Source: Trujillonella humicola (GTDB lineage Bacteria; Actinomycetota; Actinomycetes; Mycobacteriales; Geodermatophilaceae). Taken from it: a stretch of 64,000 nucleotides of DNA. The stretch is from contig NZ_JBJNRJ010000021.1 in NCBI RefSeq assembly GCF_046233715.1, forward strand, positions 4,528 through 68,527. The letters are read 5' to 3'. The notes beneath the pieces are model-generated. The model was not told the DNA's origin. It was given only the letters and a program-made list of their open reading frames with translations, and made no database searches. A program made the position numbers and the translations under genes. The stretch's first letter is position 1. Every line of letters begins with the position of its first letter. Positions 1 through 7,391 of this stretch are shown here, piece by piece.

Positions 1-735
1 CTGCCCGGAGTCAGCGACCTGGTCGGCTTCCCCGCCCTCTCGGGGTTCAGGGCCCGACTAAGCGCGGCCGCGCCCGCGGACGCGGCTGCACGGACACCCC
101 TGCACGCGCTGCTGGACGACATCCCCGGTGCGGTCGTGATCTCCGGCTACGCATGGGTGGTCGGCCCCCCGGCGGGCGCGCCCCTGCTGGGCCACACCCC
201 GCCGGCCGACATCTGCTCCGGTTGGCGCTCCGACGGAACGATGATGCTGGCCATCAGGCGTAGCGGCGCCATGCCACGCCTCTCCGGCCCCACGGCCCCG
301 CCGATCATCGATGCACAGGACTCCATCGGGTGGCACGCCATGCCACCACTGACTCCCGGGCAGATGCGTCGCCGCCGGCTGATGGACGTTGCTCCCGACG
401 GAGATCTGCTGCGTGTCGAGGCGATGTTCCGGGACAGCTACGTCGATGCGGACGGGGACGAGTCGGTGGTCCACGAGTACGGCTTGGCAGCGCGGGTGGC
501 TGTCGATGGGCTGACGTTGGTGGCTGTGACCGCTGAACCCCGCGTGTTGCCGTGGCAGGAGTGCCCGTTGGCAGCGGCCAGCGCGTCGGCGTTGGTCGGC
601 CGCCAGGTCGGCACCCTCGGGCAGCATGTCCGCGGCGAACTCAGCGGAACGTCGTCCTGCACTCACCTGAACGACCTGTTGCGGACGCTGGACGACGTGC
701 CCACGCTCGCGCCGGAGCTGCTGACCACTGGCTGA
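1..735 (+). CDS. DUF2889 family protein, 5'-truncated by window edge
   Basis: The reading frame is open from base 1 to the TGA at 733-735, so the start lies upstream of the window. A GTG at 136 is internal to this frame and is probably not the real start. The C-terminal pattern CTHLNDLLR followed by a short acidic tail resembles DUF2889 proteins, which often sit in actinobacterial and proteobacterial acyl-CoA/aromatic degradation clusters. Their biochemical role is unknown. No membrane segment or signal peptide is visible. It runs in the same direction as the SDR at 1135, but 399 bases and an operator-like site separate them, so they are probably not one operon. Family assignment rests on motif recall only. 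Confidence 0.6.
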   Translation: MPGVSDLVGFPALSGFRARLSAAAPADAAARTPLHALLDDIPGAVVISGYAWVVGPPAGAPLLGHTPPADICSGWRSDGTMMLAIRRSGAMPRLSGPTAPPIIDAQDSIGWHAMPPLTPGQMRRRRLMDVAPDGDLLRVEAMFRDSYVDADGDESVVHEYGLAARVAVDGLTLVAVTAEPRVLPWQECPLAAASASALVGRQVGTLGQHVRGELSGTSSCTHLNDLLRTLDDVPTLAPELLTTG

Positions 736-1134
736 CCGTGCCTACGGCCATCGGACCGCGCATCGGCTGCCACCGGCCGAGGATGGGGAAGACGTTCATG
801 GCGCAACCCGGCACCGACTCACCTCGCCGCGCCAGTTACGAGCCCCAGGAGGAATCGATCGCGGATCCTCGTGCACACGCGCTCCGCCAGCTGCGCGCGT
901 GGGTGCGACACGGAAGCCAGCGAGCCGGAGCGGATATGAAACAGCACGGGACGGGCCGGACGCTGACCGGATCGCTGGCGCCAACTCGCCGGGGCGAGGG
1001 CGCTGGTGGTCGGCAGTCGGCGTGCCCGCGCTCCCACGCCGCGTCCACGACGTCACGGCGTGATCCCGACCGGCGCCATGTGGCACTCTCGTCCAGCGAC
1101 ACCTTGTCAGATGAACGGGAGGAGTGGCGAGCTC
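736..1134. other. 399-bp intergenic region
   Basis: This stretch separates the DUF2889 gene from the SDR gene. A frame running through it (ATG near 783) gives a low-complexity Arg/Ser/Thr-rich translation without family features, and I do not call it. The only recognisable element is the operator-like 17-mer at 1095-1111 just before the SDR. Confidence 0.5.
1095..1111 (-). promoter_or_regulatory. Operator-like 17-mer upstream of SDR
   Basis: Minus strand reads TCTGACA AGG TGTCGCT. It matches the window-wide consensus TCTGACA-N3-TGTGnAC in the first half-site and in TGT of the second. It lies 24 bases before the SDR start. On the plus strand the TGTCAGAT end could overlap a -10 element. Confidence 0.5.
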
Positions 1135-1908
1135 ATGAGCGGACGACTGACGGGCAAGACGGCACTCGTATCGGGGTCCACACGAGGCATCGGGCGGTCG
1201 ATCGCCGAGCTGTTCGCGGCCGAGGGATGCCGCGTGGCCGTGACCGGCCGCACCGTGGACCGCGGCGAGAAGGTCGTGCAGCGCATCCGTGAGGCCGGCG
1301 GTGAGGCGGAGTTCGTGCCCCTCGACATCATGGACGAGAACAGCGTCCGGGAGGTGGTCGAGAGCGTCGCCGAGCGCTTCGGCTCGCTGACGACGCTGGT
1401 CAACAACGCGGCGCCGACAGCCACTGTCGCTTCGACCGTGAAAACGGTCGCCGAACTCTCCACCGAGGAGTGGAACGCCATCCTCACCGGGACGCTGACC
1501 GGCAACGTCTTCTGGGCGTCGAAGTACGCTTGGCCGCACCTGGCGCGGGCGGAGGGGGCGTCGATCGTCAACATCTCGTCAGGTCAGTCGGTTGCGGGCT
1601 ACCGCGGGTTCGGCGCCTACGGGGCGGCGAAGGGGGCGGTCAACAGCCTGACCCGCACCCTCGCGGTGGAAGGAGCCCCCGACGGCATCCGGGCCAACAC
1701 GATCCTGGTCGGTCGCGTCGTCTCCGGTCGCGGCGACTCCGGGCAGCACACCGGCGGCGGGCGACTGACCCGCATCGGCAACCCGATGGACATCGCGCAC
1801 GCCGCGCTCTACCTCGCCTCGGACGAGGCGGAGTTCATCACCGGCTCGGAGCTCACTGCCGACGGGGGGTTCTCGATCAACGGGGACGCGATCTCCGGCG
1901 AGGGCTAG
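1135..1908 (+). CDS. SDR family NAD(P)-dependent oxidoreductase
   Basis: A classical short-chain dehydrogenase of about 257 residues, expected to oxidise or reduce an alcohol/ketone with NAD(P) in the cytoplasm. Visible motifs are GSTRGIG at residues 14-20 (cofactor-binding TGxxxGIG type), NNAA at 90-93, Ser around 148-149 and Y162-x3-K166 of the catalytic triad. The ATG at 1135 is chosen because GGGAGGAG lies about nine bases upstream and the product begins at the usual SDR N-terminus; the frame extends further upstream without homologous-looking sequence. The operator-like site at 1095 places it in the same putative regulon as the rest of the cluster. The substrate is unknown; a hydroxyacyl-CoA or alicyclic alcohol intermediate is plausible from context. 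Confidence 0.85.
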   Translation: MSGRLTGKTALVSGSTRGIGRSIAELFAAEGCRVAVTGRTVDRGEKVVQRIREAGGEAEFVPLDIMDENSVREVVESVAERFGSLTTLVNNAAPTATVASTVKTVAELSTEEWNAILTGTLTGNVFWASKYAWPHLARAEGASIVNISSGQSVAGYRGFGAYGAAKGAVNSLTRTLAVEGAPDGIRANTILVGRVVSGRGDSGQHTGGGRLTRIGNPMDIAHAALYLASDEAEFITGSELTADGGFSINGDAISGEG

Positions 1909-1918
1909 TTCGGCAATC

Positions 1919-1935
1919 GGTGACACGCTGTCAGA
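1919..1935 (-). promoter_or_regulatory. Operator-like 17-mer upstream of flavin reductase
   Basis: Minus strand reads TCTGACA GCG TGTCACC, a good match to the recurring motif. The plus strand continues as CAGAATTATG, so a -10-like CAGAAT overlaps the site. It sits 91 bases before the start at 2027 and just after the SDR stop. Confidence 0.6.
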
Positions 1936-2026
1936 ATTATGTGAGGATCTCCTGGCCCGGCGCGGTGTGCCGCAGGTCCGACCACCGTGCCGCTGCGGCC
2001 CCTCTCACCCGGCGAAGGACGCTCCG

Positions 2027-2620
2027 ATGACTGTCGACACCAAGACCGCGAACGCCCTGATGGCCGGACTCCGACCCTTTCCGGTGGCGATCACGACCAT
2101 CTCGCAGGGCCGCACCAACGGTCTCATGTCCCTGTCGGCCGGATCGGCCGGGATCATCGACGAGGCCCCCCGCTTCCAGTTCGGGCTGACGAAGTACAAC
2201 TTCACGCACGACCTCGTGCTCGAGTCCGGTGTCGCCGCGATGCATTTCCTGGCCGCCGAGGAGTCCCTGCTCGAGGCGTCCCTGGCGATCCTGATGGGCC
2301 TCGGCGGCAGCTCGGGCCGGGACGGCGACAAGATGGCGCAGTTCCGCACCAAGGAGGGCGTCACCGGCGTCCCGATCCTGCTCGACGCGCTCGGCTACGT
2401 CGAGGGCCGGGTCGTGCACTCCGTCGACAACGACGAGAACACGGTCTTCATCTGCGACGTCGTCGCCTCGGAGAAGCTGGCCGGCGGCCCGAAGCTGGAC
2501 ATCGGGAAGGCGTGGAGCCGGCTGCCGTCGACCTGGACCGAGCAGTACGAGCGCAACCACATCCACCAGACGAACGACGCCCGTCGCCGCCGGGGCCTGC
2601 CGCTGCTCGACGCTCACTGA
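2027..2620 (+). CDS. Flavin reductase-like (split-barrel FMN-binding) protein
   Basis: A 197-residue protein resembling the flavin reductase-like domain (split beta-barrel FMN binding). Such proteins supply reduced FMN to two-component monooxygenases or act as flavin oxidoreductases. The N-terminal pattern FPVAITTISQGRTNGLMSLS matches the start of this domain, and an NFTHDLVLES segment follows where substrate/FMN contacts usually lie. The ATG at 2027 follows GAAGGA by about nine bases; the longer frame from 1967 adds only a Pro/Cys-rich tail. It is preceded by an operator-like site and followed by a strong inverted repeat that overlaps its stop codon. It may partner the LLM enzymes nearby, but that is inference. 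Confidence 0.75.
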   Translation: MTVDTKTANALMAGLRPFPVAITTISQGRTNGLMSLSAGSAGIIDEAPRFQFGLTKYNFTHDLVLESGVAAMHFLAAEESLLEASLAILMGLGGSSGRDGDKMAQFRTKEGVTGVPILLDALGYVEGRVVHSVDNDENTVFICDVVASEKLAGGPKLDIGKAWSRLPSTWTEQYERNHIHQTNDARRRRGLPLLDAH

Positions 2621-2635
2621 GGGTCGAGCAGCGGC
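2599..2635. terminator. Bidirectional terminator hairpin
   Basis: Perfect 13-bp inverted repeat GCCGCTGCTCGAC / GTCGAGCAGCGGC with an 11-base loop that contains the stop codon of the flavin reductase gene. It lies between convergent genes (plus gene ending 2620, minus gene ending 2651). There is no T-tract, as is common in high-GC actinobacteria. Confidence 0.65.
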
Positions 2636-2650
2636 GCCCGAGCCGTTCCC

Positions 2651-3541
2651 TCACGCCAGGGTGACCTCCGCGGTGGCGTGTCCGGCCTCCCGCGCCGTAG
2701 CGACCCGGACGTCGACGACGTCGGGGTCGGACTCCCGGAACGACCCGTCGACCACGAACTCCTCGTGGACGAACACCGGCGCGCGCAGTCGGTACTGCAC
2801 GATGCGGACGGCGCGCGGGGTGGCCCGCCGCACGCCCTCGACCATGAGCAGCGCCAGCAGGGGGCCGTGGACCACGAGCCCCGGATAGCCCTCGACGTCG
2901 CGCGCGTACGGGGCGTCGTAGTGGATGCGGTGGGAGTTGGCGGTGAGGGCGCTGAACCGGAAGAGCAGCACCTCGTCGGCCCGCCACGCGCAGCTCACGG
3001 GGTGCCCAGTTTGCGGCGCCGGCTCCTCCGTCGGCCGGGCGTGCAGCCGCTGCGGTGACTCCCCCGACCGGTAGGCGACGTCGACGTCGTCCACCACGCG
3101 GAGCCGACCGTCCTGGCTGATCCGGGTCCGGACCTTCACGAAGGCCACCTCCCCCGAACGCCCCGACACCCGGCGCACGTCGACCACCTCGACGTGGCGC
3201 TGCATCTCCCGGCCGACCAGGAGCGGCTCGTGGACGACGACGGATCCGCCGGCCCACATCCGGCGCCGGTCGGGGATCGGGGGCAGCAGGCCGCCCTCCC
3301 GCGGGTGCCCGTCCTCCCCCACGTTGCTCCGCACCGGCCAGTCGGCGAAGGACAGCCAGTGCCACAGCGGAGGCAGCTCGTCTCCCTCCCCCGCGGCCGG
3401 CGCGGCATGGTCGAGGGCGCGGGACAGGGCGGCGACCGGACCCGGGTCGAGGCGCGCCGCGTCCTCGACCGGTGTGGGATGCCAGTCCGCCAGGGAGGCG
3501 AAGGGATCGGTCCCGACGGACGCGTGCGGTGCGTCGGTCAT
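2651..3541 (-). CDS. MaoC-like double-hotdog acyl-CoA hydratase/dehydratase (HTD2 type)
   Basis: A 296-residue double-hotdog protein of the HTD2/mesaconyl-C4-CoA hydratase type, expected to add or remove water on an acyl-CoA. The N-terminal half (about residues 40-170) has the FAS1-like dehydratase character, with LPPLWHW and the GGLLPPIPDRRRMWAGG segment typical of this family. The C-terminal half has NSHRIHYD..YA and GLVVHGPL, the hydratase-type active region. Its ATG overlaps the stop of the LLM gene by 4 bp (3538-3541), so it is the last gene of a three-gene operon starting at 5102. It likely hydrates an enoyl- or carboxy-enoyl-CoA of this pathway; the exact substrate cannot be read from sequence. 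Confidence 0.8.
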   Translation of the reverse strand: MTDAPHASVGTDPFASLADWHPTPVEDAARLDPGPVAALSRALDHAAPAAGEGDELPPLWHWLSFADWPVRSNVGEDGHPREGGLLPPIPDRRRMWAGGSVVVHEPLLVGREMQRHVEVVDVRRVSGRSGEVAFVKVRTRISQDGRLRVVDDVDVAYRSGESPQRLHARPTEEPAPQTGHPVSCAWRADEVLLFRFSALTANSHRIHYDAPYARDVEGYPGLVVHGPLLALLMVEGVRRATPRAVRIVQYRLRAPVFVHEEFVVDGSFRESDPDVVDVRVATAREAGHATAEVTLA

Positions 3542-4446
3542 GCGGCCGGACGGTCCAGCGCCTTGCCGTACAGCTCGATCTCCCGGATGCAGTCGTCGAA
3601 GGAACGGGCGTTCGACTCGATCGACACCCAGGTGGCCCCGGCCTCGGCGTAGGACGCGAAGCCGGCGTTGAGGATCTCGACGTTGCGCTCGGGCTCCCGC
3701 CCCATGTGCGGGCTGTAGCAGACGTCCACCTCGGCGGGACGGCCGAACTCGACCCGCATCCGCGTGAGCTCGTCGACCCGCTCCTTCAACTGCTCGAAGG
3801 CGAGCGCCGGCGTCGAGGTCACCTTCGCCATCGCCTCGGGCTGCTCGAACGGGCACCACCCGTCGGCGTACTGCGCGACGCGGCGCAGCGCGACCTTGCC
3901 GTTGCCGCCGATCCAGATCGGCGGACCCGGCCGCTGGGCGGGACGGGGCAGCATGACGTGGCCGTGCGCGGGGAAGTAGGGGTCGTCGTATTCGAGGACC
4001 TCGCCGGTCCACGCGGCCTGCATGGCTTTCATCGCGGCGTCGAAGCGCGGACCGCGGTCGTCGAACTCGGCGCCGAGGACGTCGAACTCCGCCTTCTGGT
4101 AGCCGGCCCCCATGCCCACGGTCAGCCGGCCGCCCGAGAGCAGGTCCAGGCTGGCGGTCGCCTTCGCCGAGACGTAGGGGTGCCGGTAGGCGGACACGAG
4201 GATGAAGGTCATCACCCGGATGCGCTGGGTCGCCGCGGCCATGAAGGCCAGCGAGACGAATGGGTCGAAGGCGTGGTGACCGCCGTTCTCCAGCCAGCCC
4301 GTCTCCGGGAACGGGTGATCGGTGGAGGACACCATGTCGAACCCGTTCTCCTCCGCGGCGACGGCGAGCTCGGCGAGGTGGTGCTCCCCCACCCAGGTCT
4401 CCCAGTGCTTCACCGCGCGGGCCGGGAACTGGAAGTTGAGCTTCAT
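3538..4446 (-). CDS. LLM class flavin/F420-dependent oxidoreductase
   Basis: A 302-residue luciferase-like (LLM) TIM-barrel oxidoreductase. The product starts MKLNFQFPARA, and contains STDHPFPETGW, the RIRVMTFILV strand, SGGRLTVGMGAGY around residues 110-125, and IGGNGKVALRRVAQYADGWCP in the C-terminal part, all typical of F420-dependent LLM enzymes. FMN use cannot be excluded. AGGAG lies before the ATG at 4446. The gene overlaps its upstream neighbour (isochorismatase-like) and downstream neighbour (hotdog dehydratase) by 4 bp each, so the three are translationally coupled. It may oxidise or reduce a CoA-bound or cyclic intermediate; the substrate is unknown. Confidence 0.85.
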   Translation of the reverse strand: MKLNFQFPARAVKHWETWVGEHHLAELAVAAEENGFDMVSSTDHPFPETGWLENGGHHAFDPFVSLAFMAAATQRIRVMTFILVSAYRHPYVSAKATASLDLLSGGRLTVGMGAGYQKAEFDVLGAEFDDRGPRFDAAMKAMQAAWTGEVLEYDDPYFPAHGHVMLPRPAQRPGPPIWIGGNGKVALRRVAQYADGWCPFEQPEAMAKVTSTPALAFEQLKERVDELTRMRVEFGRPAEVDVCYSPHMGREPERNVEILNAGFASYAEAGATWVSIESNARSFDDCIREIELYGKALDRPAA

Positions 4447-5102
4447 CGATCTCCTCCATTGGTCGCTGTCGTGGGTGGTGCCTCGGCCCAGGCGGCGAGC
4501 ACGGCGTCCACCGTGGGGATCGCGCCCAGCAGGGGAAAGACGTGGCGGAACATGTCCTCGGCGAACTCCTGGGGCAGCCCCGCGGTCCCGTCCCGCACGG
4601 TGGCGACCCGGTAACCGAGGTTCACCGCCTCGATCGCGCAGCCGAAGACCGCTTCGTTCAGGGAGACCCCGCCGATGACGAGGGTCCGGACGTCGAGGCT
4701 GCGCAGGATGGTGTCCAGATCGGTGCCCGTGAACGCCGACATCCCGTGCCGGCGGGCGGCCACGATGTCGCCGGGTTCGGGCCCGAGCTCGGGCACGATC
4801 TCGGTCGGCGGTGTCCCCTCGAGCATGTGCCCGGGGTCCCGCAGCGTGACCGCCATGAGCGGGGTGTTGATCCGGACGCCGACGCGGCCCGGGCGGTACT
4901 GGAGGGTGGCGTGGACGACCGGGACCCCGTGCGCGCGGGCCCCCCTGGCCAGGTCGCGGAGCCGGCCGGTCACCCCGCGGTCCCGGACGGCCCGCGCCAT
5001 GTCGGCCACGACGGGACCGGCGAGGTCGCCGGCGATCCCGCGCTGCATCTCCGAGATGAGCACTGCGGTCTGCGACGGCGCGACGAGATCGACGAGCTCC
5101 AT
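4443..5102 (-). CDS. Isochorismatase-like protein lacking the catalytic cysteine
   Basis: A 219-residue protein with the isochorismatase/cysteine hydrolase fold pattern. In active members the triad is Asp (DMQ), Lys and Cys (TNxCV). Here the first position reads SEMQ (Glu18), the lysine region reads AARRHGMSAF (Arg near 117-118) and the cysteine position reads GVSLNEAVFG, with Ala151 where Cys is expected. All three catalytic positions are therefore changed, although the fold-defining segments LVIGGVSLN and GYRVATVRDG are kept. It is first in a three-gene operon with an LLM enzyme and a hydratase. It may be a binding or regulatory protein, or use different chemistry. Start ATG at 5102; a weaker in-frame upstream region has no homologous character. 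Confidence 0.75.
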   Translation of the reverse strand: MELVDLVAPSQTAVLISEMQRGIAGDLAGPVVADMARAVRDRGVTGRLRDLARGARAHGVPVVHATLQYRPGRVGVRINTPLMAVTLRDPGHMLEGTPPTEIVPELGPEPGDIVAARRHGMSAFTGTDLDTILRSLDVRTLVIGGVSLNEAVFGCAIEAVNLGYRVATVRDGTAGLPQEFAEDMFRHVFPLLGAIPTVDAVLAAWAEAPPTTATNGGDR

Positions 5103-5219
5103 GCCTCCGGCCTCTCTGCATGGGCGGGTGGGACCCGTCCGGGACGGGTGTCCTGACGGGCCCGGCCGGCGACCAGCACCACGTCCGTCTGCCGAGAGTT
5201 CTACCGCACGGACGACGGC

Positions 5220-5233
5220 ATGAACACATTCAT
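5220..5233. promoter_or_regulatory. 14-bp inverted repeat in divergent promoter region
   Basis: ATGAACACATTCAT, arms ATGAA/TTCAT with a 4-base spacer, lies in the 265-bp region between the minus operon starting at 5102 and mhpB at 5368. It could be an operator or part of the minus promoter. No known regulator motif is recognised. Confidence 0.25.
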
Positions 5234-5315
5234 CCAACTGAATGGGCGGCCGGCCACACCCGGCGCACATCCCGCCGTGCCGCCGTCCCCGCGCGGTTGC
5301 CCGGCGGCGCGGACA

Positions 5316-5332
5316 TCTGACACCGTGTGCAC
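5316..5332 (+). promoter_or_regulatory. Operator-like 17-mer upstream of mhpB
   Basis: Plus strand reads TCTGACA CCG TGTGCAC, one of the best matches to the recurring motif. It lies 36 bases before the mhpB start and within the region shared with the divergent operon at 5102. Confidence 0.65.
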
Positions 5333-5367
5333 GGCAATTCCCCGAGGACGAGGACAGTGGGCATCTG

Positions 5368-6228
5368 ATGCGGCAGGGTCGGCGGATGGTGGTCTGTGCG
5401 AGCCACAGCCCGGGCAAGGAGCGGGATCTCGAGCGGGTCGAGGGCGGGGACTTCCGTGCCGGCCTTGCCCGGGCGAGGGCCGCCGTGGCCGACTTCGACC
5501 CCGACTGCGTCGTGCTCTTCGGCGGCGACCACCGGCACGCGTTCACCTCGATCGTGCCCGCCTTCGCCGTCTCGCTGTCGGCGGGCATCATCGCCGAGGC
5601 GCCCCACCCGGCGGGCCGGCTCGAGGTCTCCCAGGAGCGTGCGCTGGCCCTGGCCGAGCACCTGCTGGACTCGGGCATCGACGTCGCGGTGTGCCGGGAC
5701 GTCCAGCTCGACCACGCCTTCGCACACCCGATGCGCGATCTGTTCGGAGTGGTCGATGGACGGCCGGTCGTGCCCGTGGCGATCAACTGCGCCACGCCCC
5801 CCCTCCCGCGCGCGGACCGGGTGGCGGCCCTCGGCTCCGCGGTCGGGACGTTCCTCGACGGCCTCGGGGAGCGCGTCCTGGTGATCGGGACCGGCGGCCT
5901 GTCCCACTCGCCGCCGAGTCTCGAGGTCGCGACCCACGACCTCGGCGACGAGGAGCGGGCCCGCCTCATCCAGGAGGGCCGGGCGACGGCGGCGCAGAAG
6001 ATCCGCCCGGCCTGGGACGAGGCGTTCCTGGAGGCGCTCGAGGCCGGGGACCGCGAGACCCTCCTCCGGCTGACCGACGACGCCCACCGGCAGGCCGGCT
6101 CGGGCGCCAACGAGGTGCGCACCTGGCTCGCCGCCTCCGCTGCCGGTGGCGGCCGGCCCCTGCACCGGCTCGTCTACCAGCCGGTCCCGGAGTGGATCAC
6201 CGGGATGGCGGTCGCCGTCTCCGCGTGA
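5368..6228 (+). CDS. mhpB: Extradiol (class III) catechol dioxygenase, MhpB-like
   Basis: A 286-residue class III (LigB-type) extradiol dioxygenase similar to 2,3-dihydroxyphenylpropionate 1,2-dioxygenase. It would use Fe(II) and O2 to cleave a catechol ring meta to the hydroxyls. VVLFGGDHRHAF, LDHAFAHP with His116, and GTGGLSHSPP with His180 correspond to the MhpB metal/acid-base regions (His115 and His179 in E. coli). The C-terminus PVPEWITG also matches the family. It is slightly shorter than E. coli MhpB (about 314). The ATG at 5368 is preferred over ATG 5389 because it keeps the N-terminal strand. It is single-gene, convergent with the kinase-like gene at 6245, and preceded by an operator-like site. 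It likely opens the catechol made by the Rieske or MhpA-type oxygenases of this cluster. Confidence 0.85.
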   Translation: MRQGRRMVVCASHSPGKERDLERVEGGDFRAGLARARAAVADFDPDCVVLFGGDHRHAFTSIVPAFAVSLSAGIIAEAPHPAGRLEVSQERALALAEHLLDSGIDVAVCRDVQLDHAFAHPMRDLFGVVDGRPVVPVAINCATPPLPRADRVAALGSAVGTFLDGLGERVLVIGTGGLSHSPPSLEVATHDLGDEERARLIQEGRATAAQKIRPAWDEAFLEALEAGDRETLLRLTDDAHRQAGSGANEVRTWLAASAAGGGRPLHRLVYQPVPEWITGMAVAVSA

Positions 6229-6244
6229 GGGCGACCGCCTCCGG

Positions 6245-7366
6245 CTACGACGAGCGGCCCAGGCGATCCAGGGACTCGCGCACCAGGCCGACCGCCCGCA
6301 TCGGGAACACCGAGGCGTACTTCTCGGGGGTCTTCCCGCTGGACACGAGGACGTCGGCGAGCCGGCTCGAGATCAGCGTCATCACCACCGCCGCCATCAG
6401 CTCGTAGTAGTCCACGTGCGGCTGGTCCGCACCACCGAGGGCCACGTACCGGGCGATCGTGCCCTCCCGGTCCGGCACACCCTCGAGCCGCTGGAGCCCC
6501 TGGGCCTCGCAGAGGAAACGCTCGAACATCAGCCACCAGCCGAGGTCGATCCCCGGCGGCCCGGTCGTCGCGGTCTCCCAGTCGAAGAGGGCCAGCACGG
6601 AGAGGTCGTCACCGAAGCTGATGTTCCCGGGACGCGCGTCTCCCCAGACGACTCCCTCGGCGGGGTCGTCCGGACGGTGGTCGAGGAGGTGCCGCAGGCC
6701 CTCGGCCAGCGTCTCGGGACCGAACCGCCGGCTGGGACCGCACCACTCGTACCAGCCCTCCAGCCGGGTGAGGTAGCGATCGAGTGCGGTCCCCTCCCCG
6801 GGCTCGGCGAGGAACTGCAGCTCGGCGGTGCGTGGCACGCGGTGCAGCGCGACGAGGGCGGCCAGCCCGTTGTCGTACAGCAGCGAGCGATCGGCCGGCG
6901 AGAGCTCGACGGTCCAGCCCCGCGCATGCCAGCTCGGGATGTCCCCCGGCACCCGGCCGTGCACCCTGACCATCACGTAGAAGGGTGCACCGAGGACGGC
7001 GTCGTCGGACTCCGTGTACAGGATCTCCGGAACGGGCACCCCAGGCGCGCCGGCGAGCGCCGCCATCGTCCGGGCCTGGCGCAGGGCGTCCGGGGCCACG
7101 AAGAGCTGGTGGTCGGACTGCTGCACCCGCACGACGAGCTCCGCGCTCCGGCGCGCCCCGTCCCGGTCGGTCCACGTCGCCGGGACGAACAGGGTCTTCC
7201 CCGAGTAGCCCGCGTCCGGCGACGTCAGGTCGCCGATCGCCACCTCGGTGCCGCCGGCGCGGCCGAGGCGCTGCTCGAGCCACGCCGCCAACGCCGTCCG
7301 GACGTCGCCCGCACCGCTTCCGACGGCACGCACCGGCGTCACCGCGGGTCCACCCTCTCGCGTCAT
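6245..7366 (-). CDS. Phosphotransferase family protein (APH/ACAD10-type kinase fold)
   Basis: A 373-residue aminoglycoside-phosphotransferase-fold protein. The catalytic loop reads VVWGDARPGN (usual HGDxxxxN, with Trp in place of His) and the metal-binding motif reads ALFDWETATTGPPGIDLGWW. The N-terminal lobe carries the glycine-rich nucleotide region near YSGKTLF. Members of this group in actinobacterial lipid and steroid clusters are thought to act on acyl or hydroxyacyl substrates, often beside acyl-CoA dehydrogenases, but substrates are mostly unproven. Alternative ATG at 7372 adds only Met-His. The gene is divergent from the LLM gene at 7392 with just 25 bases between, which an operator-like site fills. 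Confidence 0.8.
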   Translation of the reverse strand: MTREGGPAVTPVRAVGSGAGDVRTALAAWLEQRLGRAGGTEVAIGDLTSPDAGYSGKTLFVPATWTDRDGARRSAELVVRVQQSDHQLFVAPDALRQARTMAALAGAPGVPVPEILYTESDDAVLGAPFYVMVRVHGRVPGDIPSWHARGWTVELSPADRSLLYDNGLAALVALHRVPRTAELQFLAEPGEGTALDRYLTRLEGWYEWCGPSRRFGPETLAEGLRHLLDHRPDDPAEGVVWGDARPGNISFGDDLSVLALFDWETATTGPPGIDLGWWLMFERFLCEAQGLQRLEGVPDREGTIARYVALGGADQPHVDYYELMAAVVMTLISSRLADVLVSSGKTPEKYASVFPMRAVGLVRESLDRLGRSS

Positions 7367-7383
7367 ATGCACATGCTGTCAGA
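7367..7383 (-). promoter_or_regulatory. Operator-like 17-mer between divergent starts
   Basis: Minus strand reads TCTGACA GCA TGTGCAT. It fills the gap between the minus gene (start 7366) and the plus gene (start 7392). On the plus strand CAGAAT at 7380-7385 could be a -10 element, giving a start of transcription at or next to the ATG at 7392, that is a leaderless message. Confidence 0.65.
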
Positions 7384-7391
7384 ATGCGAGG

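Noticed and set aside
552..1292. A plus-strand open frame across the 736-1134 gap
   Set aside because: Translation is Arg/Ser/Thr-rich without motifs, runs into the SDR in another frame and lacks a supported start.
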